From positions 28,581,736-28,645,735 of the forward strand of contig NC_089782.1 in assembly GCF_040412425.1 (NCBI RefSeq): DNA of 64,000 nt, in the 5' to 3' direction. The DNA is from Macrobrachium rosenbergii (Eukaryota; Arthropoda; Malacostraca; Decapoda; Palaemonidae). Below, one piece after another: positions 50,450 to 61,379 of the stretch; position 1 is the first letter of the stretch, and each line of letters begins with the position of its first letter. The notes beneath the pieces were generated by a model that did no database searches, was not told the origin of the DNA, and saw only the letters and a program-made list of their open reading frames with translations. The position numbers and the translations under genes are program-made.

Positions 50450-53400
50450 AGGGGTAAGGAAGAGAAGGATGGGATAGGGGCGTAATGAAAGAAAGAAAGA
50501 AAATACCTTACCTTTACTATGGTCATTAATACTTAACCATTAATGTGGTGAGAGGTTGTAAACACTGGCCATCTAGTACCCAGGTTAGAAACAAGAGTAT
50601 CTGGTCAGTTTGCTGTCTCTCTGATTAAAAAAATTGTTGGGCAGTAATTGCCTTTTTCTTGTTCAATTCACAATCAGCTTGAACATGATGCTAATCCGCA
50701 CCATCGCACTATTCACTGTCGCTGTAAGGAAACCAAAGACTCCTTCTAAGACTAGTCAGTAGTTTGGTAAAGTCTCTCTCTCTCTCCAGGTGCAGCCCTT
50801 GACCTATTACAAAACATGATTGATTCCCAAAACCTTGACCTCATGGCACCTTTGTCAGTGAGGCCTGTAGCTTTAAGAAGTTTGTCACCTTTTCAGTCAG
50901 TTTGTCACCCCTTCAGTCTATTTTTCCCCTTTGCAGTCAATTCTCTTCTGTTCTGACCCTTGATTTGCTTGCTGCTGCTCAGTAGCAAGGCAAGATCCTA
51001 ACAACCTCTCATGGGAGTGCTGGGTCGGTATTTTCCCAAGTCTTCATTATTCGCGATTCCACACAAAACACCCTTGGTCCTGACGCAGTTGTTAATAACG
51101 TAGTTTCATTCCTGAGAGACATTAACCTCTATAATGAAATTTAATATTGACCCCCTGGTACGTTGCCAAGGTCCCAGTGCTTGGCCTTTGGCCTAAATTC
51201 TGTGCTAAATTCAATTCAAAGAAAGACGTTTTTCTCGTTGCCACAAGTATATCAGATGACTTGATTCCCTCTCCTGCTGAAAAACCTTCCCTTTGGTTCT
51301 CCCTTGTCATCTGACTATTTCGTATGCAGAGATTTTGTATGCAGCACCAATGCCCGTTGTTCGTATCCTCAGCCTTTTGTACTCCTGTGCCCTTCTCAGC
51401 AATTCGTCTATTAAGTGGCTCTTCCATTCCTAACTTTGGTACGTCATGTTTAGTGTGGGGATAGCTAGAATGATCTCCCCAGAATTTTACATTGTTCAGT
51501 CTTTTAAGCGGTAGTCCATTGGTCTTATTGTTTTTTCCAGTCTCATTTATCCAGTTTTGCAGACAGGGGAAGGGTAATGACAACTGTTGAAAAAGACGGA
51601 ATTTGATTGTGATTGATTGAATGACTGAATATAGAATTTAGGCCCAAGGCCAAGCACTGGGACCTATGATGTCGTTCAGCGCTGAAACGGAAATTGACAG
51701 TAAAAGGTTTGATAGGTGTGACTGGAGGAAAACCTCAAAGCAGTTGTGCTATGAATCAATTGTTAGGAGAGGGTTGAGGAAAGTAAGATGAAAGAAAGAG
51801 ATTATGAAAGGAGGTACAGTAAAGGGAACGAAAGGGGTTGCAGCTAGGGGCCGAAGGGACGCTGCAAAGAACCTTAAGTAATGCCTATAGTGCACCGCAT
51901 GAGGTGCAGTGACGGCCCTACCCCCTAGGGGAGATTTGATTGTATGTGTAGCCTGTGTATGGAGCAGCAGCGTGTTGTGATTGTGGATATACTATTAGCT
52001 TTTTCGTGAGTTTTTCCATGAGTTGTGTGACATCAGATATTTAGTAAACTTTAATTTCAAGGCCCATCCTGACATTAACTGAATATACAGCTATAACTGT
52101 CCAGTTGATGCATCTATGATTTGTCCCTAATGATCTTGATAGTAGTGGCAACGTTTAAGCTGCTCAGGAATCTTTTGTTTAAAGAATTTTGAAATCCTAG
52201 TTCTTATTAATAAGGAGTAGCTCATAAGAGAACTTAATGATCACTGAAAGTTTAAGGAATATAAAGTAATACTTTAGTTAAAGGTGTGATTATATAATTA
52301 TAAAACAATAAAATGCCGTTGAAACTGGTCTAGATGGGCTTTGGTAATAAGTTGGTTGTTTTTCTCCACGAAAGTTAATGTATTGCATAAGTGACCAATG
52401 CATTTTTTTCAGATAGTCGTCTTTTGAAACAAGTATTGCCATTTCAGAAAAATTCCAGAGGAAATGGTCAGTTTTCTGAATAACATACAAGCTTGGTTGA
52501 TGACATAAAAGAGTATGAGGCACTCCATACCATCTGCTCACTCCATCAATTCTACTCCAGTTACACCATCATTTCCCTGAACTGTATCTTGAACAATTTA
52601 TTTCAGGTACGGTTTCGTTCCTATAACCTGCTATGCCCCCCCTTTTGTGTCTCACGTAGGTGCAACTATGCCCATGGCCTGCAGGAGTTAAGGGGAGCCT
52701 CCCGCCACGGTAAATACAAGACACGCAATTGCCAGTCGTACCACCAGACGGGCTACTGTCGGTATGGAGCCAGGTGCTCCTTTATCCACGACCCTGAAGA
52801 AGGCATCTTGAAGTGTTCTATTGCTAACAAAGAGGTACTGTTGTGTGGCAATTTGAAATTTGATCTCTTGATCCACATGCTGTTCATAAGTAGATCTGGA
52901 AATTTGTACCTGAGTAACTTTTGGTTGGGGGCCTAAATCTTGTTGTTTAGTGTATGTTGAAATGTGTGTTATCAACGGAAGCTTCAGACATGAATTTTAA
53001 GAGCTAAAGTATAATAAAAACTTTCTGGTATTTGTGGGGTCTCCATATCAGGAATGAACTTGGCTTGATTTTCAAGTTTCGACGTAACTTCTGCAATAGT
53101 GAGTCACTATTCCATAGTCACGTAACTGTAACCTATCGCAATCTTAATTTTTCCTGTACCTGATATTTTTTCAGGCTTGTTAAGCTAGATAATTTATATT
53201 TATATTCAGTTTGAGGATCGTGAAGAAAATGCTGCCTGTCTTAACAATGGATTTCATTTCTTACACTATTTTCAACCTACTTTCACTATCTCAGTCTTCT
53301 GGGCCCTTTCGCCTGTCTGTTTTTTATTTTTTTAAAGTGCTTAACTTTGAACTATACAATCTGAGTTTCTATTTGGCATGCTCACATCACTAATGAAGCC

Positions 53401-55695
53401 AATGTGCTGAGTGAGGTCAGTGTTATATACTTGAAGATGCAAGTTGAATAGGAATCTGCCACCACCTAGGCTAGCTTTTCACGTTGAATAAGAATCTGAC
53501 ATCACCTAGGCTAGCTTTTCACGTTGAATAGGAATCTGACACCACCTAGGCTAGCTTTTCACATTGAATAGGAATCTGACACCACCTAGGCTAGCTTTTC
53601 ACTTTGAATAGGAATCTGCCACTACCTAGGCTAGCATTTCACAGATGCATCTTGTTTCCACTCTGAAGTTTTCTCACAAATACTATGCAAATCAGGAATC
53701 CCATAGCTAGTATACAATGTATGGGCTTGTTTTCATCTAGTCTAAACACCACTCTTCAACTGTTTTTTTTACCACTGCGTAAATTATCATAATCTTAATC
53801 CCATTGATATTTTCCCCTCTAGCTGCCTGATGCCTATTACTTCTTTCCAATATTCACGTCTCATTTAGGAACAGATGTTCCATACTATCCTGATGACAGT
53901 TCAGTTCAGTTATGGCTTGGTCGTCTGGTTAAACCAATATAAGATAAAAAATATAACTTGCATTTTATAATTGCTTTCTTCAGAATTGTGAGTATAATAT
54001 TCCTCCTAGAGTTTGAGGGCCAAGAGTTTGAGGGCCAATGCTACCAAATTTTTCAAAATAGAGCTTTATTATTCTTATTATTTGACTATGATTTAGGCAC
54101 AGAATACCATTGGTGTTAATTTAACTATTTTGGAGACTAAAGATGATGAACAATCACTCACATGATAATAGTGTAGGGAACAGTTTTACTTTGGGAAGAA
54201 AAGTTTAACCAACAATAATTTTCCTTGGTGACAGTGTTCCTCTGAATGCTTACAGGTATTGGCAGCACTGCATTATCACCCATCCAGCGAAGAATTTCCT
54301 CATACTGCCAACATCACTTGGAGGTTCCTTGAAACTTCTGGAAACACCATTCCTGAAATACATTTGATAAGTTCCACACCTACCAAAGCATGCCAGTCAG
54401 TTCAGAATCCTTCAGACACTGTGGAAAAAATACTCTATTCACCAAACCCACTCCAGGGCCAAATAAATTTTTTGATAAGCTCTGATGATGTCTATGATGA
54501 CAACAGGTTCTTCACCTGCACCCTTCCAGTATGTAATGAGGTGACTGCTTTGAATTCTGCCATCCTACTGGAGGAGAACCTCAGCCTTCTTCGATCTCTT
54601 CAGTCAGGTGAACAGCTGAACAACAACCCAGATTCTTCTTTTACATCTAAAACAGAAGCCAAATCTTTTCTCTCTCCACTGAGTGCTACTGTTGTTGTGA
54701 ATCAAATAAAACCAAGGAATAGTTCTGAATGCAGTCAAAGATTTCCCCTGGAAAGTTCAGACATATCTCCCCTGAGTCTCTCTCCAATTGAAAAAGTAGT
54801 AATAAAAGAAATAAGCTCAGAGAGTGAAGCACCTGATGAGATCTCTGCAACACCATCAGATTACCCTGCCAATGTTAATTACCAAGAGATAAAAGATCTC
54901 GAAGTTGTTCAGACCATCTTGCGAGAAGCTCCATTGTACTCTGCTACAGTTTGGAGTGATGGTGCAGATAAGTGGCACACAAACTCTGAAAATGTGGATG
55001 CTGGTGCTCATTCTGAACAAACTGGGAAGGCTAAGTTGGACATCCTTCAGAATAAAAATAGTTTCTACAGTAAAGTAAAGGAATATAATGCAGGAAAGCG
55101 AAAAATGAAAAATTTGTTCAGAAGGAGGAGGAAAACTGGACGGAGGTTTGAGTCGGAGGACAATGAAAATATGGGAATCATTGATACTAGTCAGGAACAA
55201 GCCCAAAATGATAATGTATTTTCTGGGGAGAGTGGAAATGACAGTGATGAATTGGAGGTTTCCACAGGTGCTGCAGGAGGAGATGGAAATGACTGGTCTG
55301 AGAAGAGTAGCCTTCACTTAGCGGACTTGCTGCGATCTCTGCGTCTGAGAGAAGGGAGCAACCACCTCTTGCCATGGTCTAAACCAGGTCGAAGATGCTC
55401 TTCAGATGGGTCTTCTGCAGGGCCTCTGTCTGTAAAGGATGCTCGCTCTTCTCCATCGTCCCCTGCGAGTCCTCGTCAGCACGACATGACAAAGTATAAG
55501 ACAGAGTTGTGTCGGTCTTTTCAGTATAATGGATACTGCAGTTACGGGGATGCCTGCTTGTACGCCCATGGCCAAAATGACCTCAGGTCTTACCCAAAAC
55601 ACCCTATGTACCGCACAAAGCAGTGCTTCAGCTTCCATAACAAAGGCTTCTGTCTGTATGGAAGTCGCTGCCAGTTCTTGCACGACCTTGAGTGA
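48870..55695 (+). CDS. TIS11/ZFP36-family CCCH zinc-finger protein with two tandem zinc-finger modules
   Basis: The family binds AU-rich elements in mRNA 3' UTRs and recruits deadenylases in the cytoplasm. Four exons (48870-49059, 49843-50306, 52660-52834, 54256-55695) join in consistent phase into 746 residues from the ATG at 48898; an in-frame TGA at 48889 supports that start. Module 1 has fingers C195/C204/C210/H214 and C233/C242/C248/H252. Module 2 has C686/C695/C701/H705 and C724/C733/C739/H743. All are C-x8-C-x5-C-x3-H with the family's 18-residue H-to-C linker and KYKTELC-type lead-in. Basic clusters lie at 153-162 and 548-564. The protein stops three residues after the last finger ligand, so no C-terminal CNOT1-binding tail is visible. 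Family members usually carry one module, so this could be one long protein or two transcripts sharing a locus. Confidence 0.85.
49080..49330 (-). repeat. Dispersed decapod repeat, minus-strand copy in intron
   Basis: Contains 'gcacctcgtgtggggcactg', 'acttaaggttctttgcggcg' and 'ctctagctgcaacccctttc', the inverse of the family tail, and 'gacctcatatgccccagtg', the inverse of the head. Confidence 0.8.
49468..49720 (+). repeat. Dispersed decapod repeat, plus-strand copy in intron
   Basis: A good copy, from 'gtagaatttagaccaacggcc' to 'ctgcaaagaaccttaagtaa'. It ends about 120 bp before exon 2, and the exon 2 frame is open back into it (from 49675), so an alternative acceptor could exonise part of it. 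Confidence 0.85.
49843..50306 (+). CDS. Zinc-finger gene exon 2
   Basis: Residues 55-209: a Pro-rich segment, a basic cluster KRSKSRRRRKG, and the first finger lead-in KYKTELCRSFQVHGNC. The acceptor TTTCCACTCCAG is chosen; a second AG at 49865-49866 keeps the frame too. The donor AG/GTGGGT is chosen because it restores the third Cys of the finger with the next exon. Confidence 0.85.
50381..50448. repeat. (GA)n microsatellite in intron
   Basis: A GA tract directly after 'gaggtgaggtgag', about 75 bp past the exon 2 donor. Confidence 0.95.
51165..51225 (-). repeat. Fragment of the dispersed decapod repeat
   Basis: Only the inverse of the head is present: GGTCCCAGTGCTTGGCCTTT followed by 'ggcctaaattctg'. 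Confidence 0.65.
51610..51930 (+). repeat. Dispersed decapod repeat, near full-length plus-strand copy
   Basis: The best-preserved copy, from 'aatatagaatttaggccca' through 'gcagctaggggccgaaggga' to 'gcaccgcatgaggtgcagtg' and 'taccccctagggg'. It lies in the intron between exons 2 and 3 of the zinc-finger gene. Confidence 0.88.
52660..52834 (+). CDS. Zinc-finger gene exon 3 (rest of finger 1 and finger 2)
   Basis: Encodes CNYAHGLQELRGASRHGKYK then TRNCQSYHQTGYCRYGARCS and FIHDPEE. The acceptor CTCACGTAG restores the finger in frame. The donor GAG/GTACTG leaves phase 0, matching the next exon. Confidence 0.9.
52934..53018 (+). promoter_or_regulatory. In-frame intronic stop and AATAAA after exon 3
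   Basis: If the exon 3 donor is not used, the frame runs on for 33 codons and stops at 52934-52936. AATAAA follows at 53013-53018. Together these could produce a shorter message with only the first zinc-finger module. Confidence 0.45.
53443..53642. repeat. 40-bp minisatellite, five copies, in intron
   Basis: Five head-to-tail copies of a unit with GAATAGGAATCTGCCACCAC and 'ctaggctagcttttcac'. It lies between exons 3 and 4 of the zinc-finger gene. Confidence 0.93.
54256..55695 (+). CDS. Zinc-finger gene exon 4 (long linker and fingers 3-4, stop TGA)
   Basis: The acceptor ATGCTTACAG opens a single 1440-bp frame: a Ser/Glu-rich linker of about 410 residues, a basic cluster KRKMKNLFRRRRKTGRR, and GRRCSSDGS, which resembles a phosphorylation/14-3-3 type site (weak). 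It ends with KYKTELCRSFQYNGYCSYGD through CQFLHDLE. Confidence 0.92.
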   Translation, partial: VLAALHYHPSSEEFPHTANITWRFLETSGNTIPEIHLISSTPTKACQSVQNPSDTVEKILYSPNPLQGQINFLISSDDVYDDNRFFTCTLPVCNEVTALNSAILLEENLSLLRSLQSGEQLNNNPDSSFTSKTEAKSFLSPLSATVVVNQIKPRNSSECSQRFPLESSDISPLSLSPIEKVVIKEISSESEAPDEISATPSDYPANVNYQEIKDLEVVQTILREAPLYSATVWSDGADKWHTNSENVDAGAHSEQTGKAKLDILQNKNSFYSKVKEYNAGKRKMKNLFRRRRKTGRRFESEDNENMGIIDTSQEQAQNDNVFSGESGNDSDELEVSTGAAGGDGNDWSEKSSLHLADLLRSLRLREGSNHLLPWSKPGRRCSSDGSSAGPLSVKDARSSPSSPASPRQHDMTKYKTELCRSFQYNGYCSYGDACLYAHGQNDLRSYPKHPMYRTKQCFSFHNKGFCLYGSRCQFLHDLE

Positions 55696-55828
55696 TAGGG
55701 GCAAAATCTTCGTCTCCGCTTGATATCGAAGAGAACGGATAACTTCTGGAGGTCGTTGCTAAACTTGAATCTTAACCAAGACTTTTATTTGGATTAAGTA
55801 TTTATATCATCCAAATAGAGGTAAAAAA

Positions 55829-56040
55829 TATTTATTTTTTAATGATGGAGTAGACTGTGCCACCTACTGAAGTATCTTAGCATGCGGACTCCAGCAGATG
55901 GCACTGTCGCTGGGAAGATGAGAGGAGGCTATAATATATATATATGATGAAAAGTAGAATAGGAATATGTCTTTCCTTTATACCGATAATTGTATATTTT
56001 AGTTACCTGACGTCTTGAGTTAGAGAGGTTATTTATTTAT
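55829..56040 (+). promoter_or_regulatory. AU-rich elements in the zinc-finger gene 3' UTR
   Basis: TATTTATT occurs at 55829-55836 and TTATTTATT, the nonamer preferred by TTP-family fingers, at 56029-56037 with overlapping ATTTA units. The rest of the 3' UTR is also A/T-rich with further ATTTA-like words. Autoregulation is inferred from family knowledge. Confidence 0.6.
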
Positions 56041-56129
56041 AATTTTTCTGTTCTGATGTTATACACTCCCAGTAGGTGTTAGATAATTTGTATTTATATG
56101 GTATTTAAATTTATTTCTATAACTTATTT

Positions 56130-56135
56130 AATAAA
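56130..56135 (+). terminator. Polyadenylation signal AATAAA of the zinc-finger gene
   Basis: AATAAA lies 435 bp after the TGA stop, after the AU-rich block. A dispersed repeat starts soon afterwards, so the gene most likely ends here. Confidence 0.65.
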
Positions 56136-56214
56136 TGAACTGCATGAGCGCCTATTTTTCCCCAAGAAACCTGCATAAGTATAATTTAGATATACACAAA
56201 TACTAAAAAATACA

Positions 56215-56520
56215 AAACTAATCTGTGAAGGGTGTTTGCGGCTTCCCTTAGGCCCCTAGCTGCACCCACATTTTAGCCTTTCACCCTACTTACATTCTCA
56301 CTTCCTTTCTTCAGTCTTGCTGTGCAACTTCTCTGCCATTACTTCCATGTAAAACTGTGGAGGCTTCTCCCAGTTTCACTTTCAGACCCTTGTACTTGGT
56401 CTCGTTTAAGTTTTATTACTCTTTCTGTTCAGCCACTCTTACTCTCCCTCTTCACTCTAGCTCAGAATGGCTGGAGTTGTCCTAATGCTTTGCCTATTTA
56501 GACTAAATTCCGTGAACCCC
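56215..56520 (-). repeat. Diverged dispersed decapod repeat, minus-strand copy
   Basis: Shows 'tgtttgcggcttcccttagg', 'cccctagctgcacc' and a closing 'cctaatgctttgccta' block, all degraded inverse family motifs. Confidence 0.65.
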
Positions 56521-56644
56521 AATTTCATCCGAAATCCATATCTAGGAAGTTTTGATATTTGAGTAACGGCAAAGACTGTTGCAGCAGTGTTGAAAACGAA
56601 GGGTGCCTTGGATAGAAAAAATGTACTGAGTTAATCTCTGTTTA

Positions 56645-56875
56645 CAATTGAAAAGTCTCTTGTCAATTTGTGTTTGCTCTACAATGCAAAAGGGTGTCAA
56701 ACGCCTCTATTTACTTCTTAGTACAACCTTGGAGTTTTCTCCCAGTTCTACCTGTAGATTCTTGTGCTTATGTAACTCATTGTCTTGCTTTCCAACCACT
56801 CTAACTCCTCCTCACTGTATTAGGAGCTGAATGGCCGAATGTGTCCTAGTGCTTGGCTTGACATCCTAACTTTCA
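56645..56875 (-). repeat. Second, more degraded dispersed repeat copy
   Basis: Matches its left neighbour's internal 'ttttctcccagtt' and the terminal 'tgtcctagtgcttggctt' motif. The call is weak because much of the middle is not alignable by eye. Confidence 0.45.
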
Positions 56876-56879
56876 TATA

Positions 56880-58640
56880 CTCGATCATACATGGTAATGC
56901 TATTCCACTATATCTAAACGATTCTTCCTTGTGATCTGCAATGATTTCAAGGTACTGATCGTATTTAAAAAAAAATTACCGTCATTATTTGCCCATTAGG
57001 GCCTACCACCAAAATAACCTGCCGTCTTCCCCCTATTTCTTGGTGTTACTACGTTCTAATTCCTTCAACTTCAGTGCATTCTTTAGCCTCATTCAGAACC
57101 GACCATCTCAAAAGTGAAAGCTGACATAAATGTTTACTCTTGAAATCATTAAGTCTATGTAACTTCCTCAGTCCTTTTTCAAATTTCGTCAGTGTACTAG
57201 CCCTACCTTTCTGTTTATATTCTACTTACCAAAGAGACAAACCATCTGACCATTTTCTCTTTCATGATTGCTTACGACCATTCTCTTTCCGAAGGCATGT
57301 ACTTGCATCGACAAACACACTTTTCAAAACATTTCTCAAGGTAATCTTGAATGTCTGGAATATTCTCGAGGCGTAGCCAAAATGTTGAAGTTGACAATAT
57401 TGTAGATAAGTCCGTGAATGGAAAGTACACAATCATATGAATGTTCGAGTCTGTACAATGTTAAAAGGCGCAAATCTGCAGAAAGAAATTGAAAAAGACA
57501 TTTAATATGAAATATATTACCACAAAATACAGTTCTGGATTGAAGATTAGCAGAAGCAATATGCTAAAGTTAAAGGAAACGTGATGGTCTTAAGTACGGT
57601 TGATGAGAGGGTAAAGTATTATTTTGTCAGGTGAAGTTTGGAATTAATATGAGCCAAACAAAAGAATAGTCAACGGTAGCTTCGTAAAAGCCAAGACAAT
57701 AATTGGCAACAGTTATTTTCCGTTAAAAAGGTTTAACTTTACACGAAGAAATGCACTGCAAAGGTTTTGAAACCATAACCATTGAATTGAGTATTCTTGA
57801 ACATGTAACATACTGAAGTGCTGTTGTATAATTATGATTATTGGCTTTGAATATTGTTTTAGTATTTAAATGAAAATTTCTTCATTCAACAACTGGAGCT
57901 CAACTTATTTGTGTGAATATTTTGTTTTTTAAGTGTTTGAAAGAAATCGATCTCTTGATTTTTGTAACTGTCAGAACAAGCTGATATCACAAAGAATTTA
58001 GAAAGGAATGGCTAATAATATGAGCTCCGTTTATCCTTTGGTTTATTAAGATTAAGAAATTGAGTTCTGGGTATGTAAAAATACTTTTATATATAATCTT
58101 GTGTTAGTGTGTAAATGCTTAACATCTAGTAAGCGTGGTACTCTGAGAATAGTATTGTATACCATAAAATATAAAAGAAAACGTACTATATAAAAATATA
58201 GAAAATGGATTAAGACGCGTAACTACGGCACATGAAAGCTATGCACTGTGGTATTAAAAAAATTGCAATTTCATGCTAAAATAGTTACCAAACATACCCA
58301 ATAATTTCCCTTGATATCATACGTGTTCAGAATTATATCCTTATTGCGTTGATTACGTCCAGGGGAAAGATGTATTTAGGAAGGTGAGAGAAAAGACTGG
58401 TAATAGGCCTAGGCTCACAATCAAGTAAACTAGGCTTAACGGCCTAAAATATGTTAGGCCTATGATTTCTTTTTCGAAAGCCAAAATCCACCCCATTTCT
58501 TTTGATTTGGGTAGATGCTTGACCCCATTTTTTTGAAACTCCATTTTGTCTGTTAATTTGTTCAGTGAGTGATGTACTTAGTGATGAGTAGATTGTTGCT
58601 GGTCGTTGGTAGTGTGAAGGGCATAGGTCTAGGGACTTCA
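56880..58640. other. Gene-free AT-rich stretch
   Basis: No ORF with a domain, no RNA gene and no bounded element was seen on either strand. Confidence 0.5.
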
Positions 58641-58663
58641 CCTCGGTAGGATATGTATGTATA

Positions 58664-58722
<59 letters not shown>
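58664..58722. repeat. (TA)n microsatellite
   Basis: An uninterrupted TA tract of about 58 bp. Confidence 0.95.
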
Positions 58723-58725
<3 letters not shown>

Positions 58726-59374
58726 GTATAGTATATATGTACTGTATATTTAAATCAAAGTGTTCCAGCTCTCAACAATTCTATTCATCATCACATACAT
58801 CATTCACTGCGCAAATGAGACAAAACGGATTTTCCAGGAAATTGAGTCAGATATCCCTCCTCCTTCTAAAAGAATAAGAAACCGGATAAATTTACTGCTT
58901 AAAAAAAAACTAACCGGCATAAAACTACCAAGAACTGTTTGATTTTTCGCGGTGAACGGTTTGGTTTTCATTAACGATAGAACTTCGGTTGTTTATTTTG
59001 TTTCACTATTTCGCTGATAAAACTATAATGAATATATCACTAAACCGTTAACTAGAAGTGCTTTCAGGTACAAGACCCAATTTCTTACTTTCTATATTTA
59101 TCTTTATTGTTTAATTGACCAAAATGTTAAAATAAACATCAGTTTCTTAATATAGTGGTACTACAGTTAAACAGTTCCCTGTTTTCAGAGTCATTTTGGT
59201 CCTTGTTTCTGCAAGTACTGGAACACAAACAGTCTTGTAGGTTCGGGCTCTCGGTAATGTTTATTATTGAGTGTTTGTGTGGTTTGCGTGCGCACGCGCG
59301 AGTGTATTTGCGTTAATAACGGTGTTATTAAGACATTATTAAAGCGAGTCTGGTTTCTTGGAGATTACGACCGG

Positions 59375-59415
59375 ATGAGCGACAAGATGCTGTTGTTGGT
59401 GCTGCACTTGGCAAG
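59375..59415 (+). CDS. Candidate first coding exon of an unidentified gene
   Basis: An ATG opens 13 codons plus two bases (MSDKMLLLVLHLA, then AG) that end at a consensus donor AAG/GTAAGT. The Leu-rich run could begin a signal peptide. Sequence upstream (59275-59370) is CpG-richer than its surroundings. No downstream exon was recognised before the window ends, so the product is unknown. Confidence 0.3.
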
Positions 59416-59419
59416 GTAA

Positions 59420-60780
59420 GTAAACAAACCGGACTTTCTTTATCCAGATTCATTTTGAACACCGTCGCCCATAATTGTTTTTTTTTATATTTTCATATTA
59501 ATCGAACGAATTATACGTTTGGACCATTTCAAATTGTATATATCAGTGTATTTCTTGGTATGGGGCTTAATGTGGTATGCGTAGCTTTTACATTTTATAG
59601 GCCTATGATGGTATGCAGTTGATATGACGTGCCCAGTGGCTTCGTGATTTAGCTCGAAAACGATTATTTTTAGTATTATGATCAATTACATTTGCGGAAA
59701 ACGTAACAGGAAAGCGAAAGGGAACAATAATTATATTTGATGCAAACCTAAAATGTGTACATTGTAAGCTAACCTGTCCGTTCCCTAGGCCTATAGCTTA
59801 CCTGACCCTAACTGGACCTTTTAGGCAATTGCTACAGGTGCCACGGGACTGAATTCTAACCCAGTTTTATTGTATTTTTTAATAATTCAAACAGTTTTAT
59901 CCTTATAGTTACATGATAATGTAATGAATCTCCAAGCTAGATTACAGGAATAGCTCCTTGACGAAAGTTCAGACATCTCGTAGGCTAATGGCTGAATTAG
60001 TATAAAGTTGCATGCAAATATTGTTGTCTTTAAAGTACGAGATAATGCAAAATTAAAGTGAAAACACTTTCAGAAGAGTTTAGGCAGAGAAAAAAAAAAA
60101 AATTGCTTTGCACCAACAACCAGCACCTTGTCAAAGTAGCGTGTTAGGAATTTGTACAGTGCGATTCATTCTGAAATGGCCCGGGGTTAATAAAGTATCT
60201 GTTTTTTTCGTATTAGAGGTTAATCTTTTGATGATGCATTGATCTTTAAATATGTATCAAAATTATTAGATAAGCATCTTTTGCAAGGTTATTTGGTGGC
60301 TGGACGAGTACTATGGTTAGTCACCAACTGTTGATTCACATTCTTTATATCCTATTTTGTGACATGAAATCTTGCTCATGATTATTAGTTTTGTTTTGCA
60401 AATTCCAAAAAAGTTCAACTTGAATTAGCCTTCTCATTTGTAATAGTTTAATACTTGATTAACTCAGTGTTGCTCCAAAATTCACTTGACACAAGGGAAT
60501 CCTTTCCTTGAAACGGAGCTTAACTTCATTTGTTGTAACGCCTGGAAATTGCAATCACTTAGTCAATTGACATAGTTTTGTGCTGTGGACTATTTTCTGT
60601 TGTTTTCAGTCTGCAAATGATCTTGTTTAACATTTTATTAGTAAGTCTGGATTTAATTATTTTTGCTACATGAATGTTTTATTTATTTTCATGAAACCTA
60701 TGATTTACAGTCATGTATTGTTTTAAGTCAATATGTTTTCATGGATGTCGTGTGTATAGACCTGGGGTTCGTATGGGTTT
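59420..60780. other. Gene-free stretch
   Basis: AT-rich, no supportable exon or repeat with defined ends. If the candidate exon at 59375 is real, this is its first intron. Confidence 0.45.
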
Positions 60781-60824
60781 TTTGAGGATTGCGTAAATAA
60801 ACGGCTTGAGGAAAACACATTTAT

Positions 60825-60891
<67 letters not shown>

Positions 60892-60972
60892 GGGTGTATG
60901 GTTCTATAAGCTAATTTGCACGTAAAAGATCCAGAAGCCGAATCGCTTTATGAGGGTTACTTAGACAAACGG

Positions 60973-61038
<66 letters not shown>

Positions 61039-61121
61039 TAGGGTTCAATAAGCCATTGGGTAATTTGTACGTAAAAGATCCAGAAGCCGAATCGCTTTAT
61101 GAGGGTTACTTAGACAAACGG

Positions 61122-61183
<62 letters not shown>

Positions 61184-61269
61184 GGTCTAGGGTTTAATAA
61201 GCTAGTGGGTAATTTGTACGTAAAAGATCCAGAAGTCGAACCGTTTATGGGGGTTACTTAGACAAACGG

Positions 61270-61327
<58 letters not shown>

Positions 61328-61376
61328 GTCTATTGAGCAATTTTTACGTCAATGAACAAGAAGCCGAATCGATTTC
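60780..61376. repeat. 149-bp tandem repeat, each unit with an internal (GA)n tract
   Basis: About four units carry CGTAAAAGATCCAGAAGCCG (starts near 60921, 61070 and 61219, the last with a variant), then 'gagggttacttagacaaacgg' and a 50-60 bp GA tract. The outer units are degraded. Confidence 0.9.
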
Positions 61377-61379
61377 TAA

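Noticed and set aside
54259..54261. Independent start codon for the C-terminal zinc-finger frame
   Set aside because: The codon is TTG, and the frame begins exactly after a strong splice acceptor at 54254-54255, so it is an internal exon.
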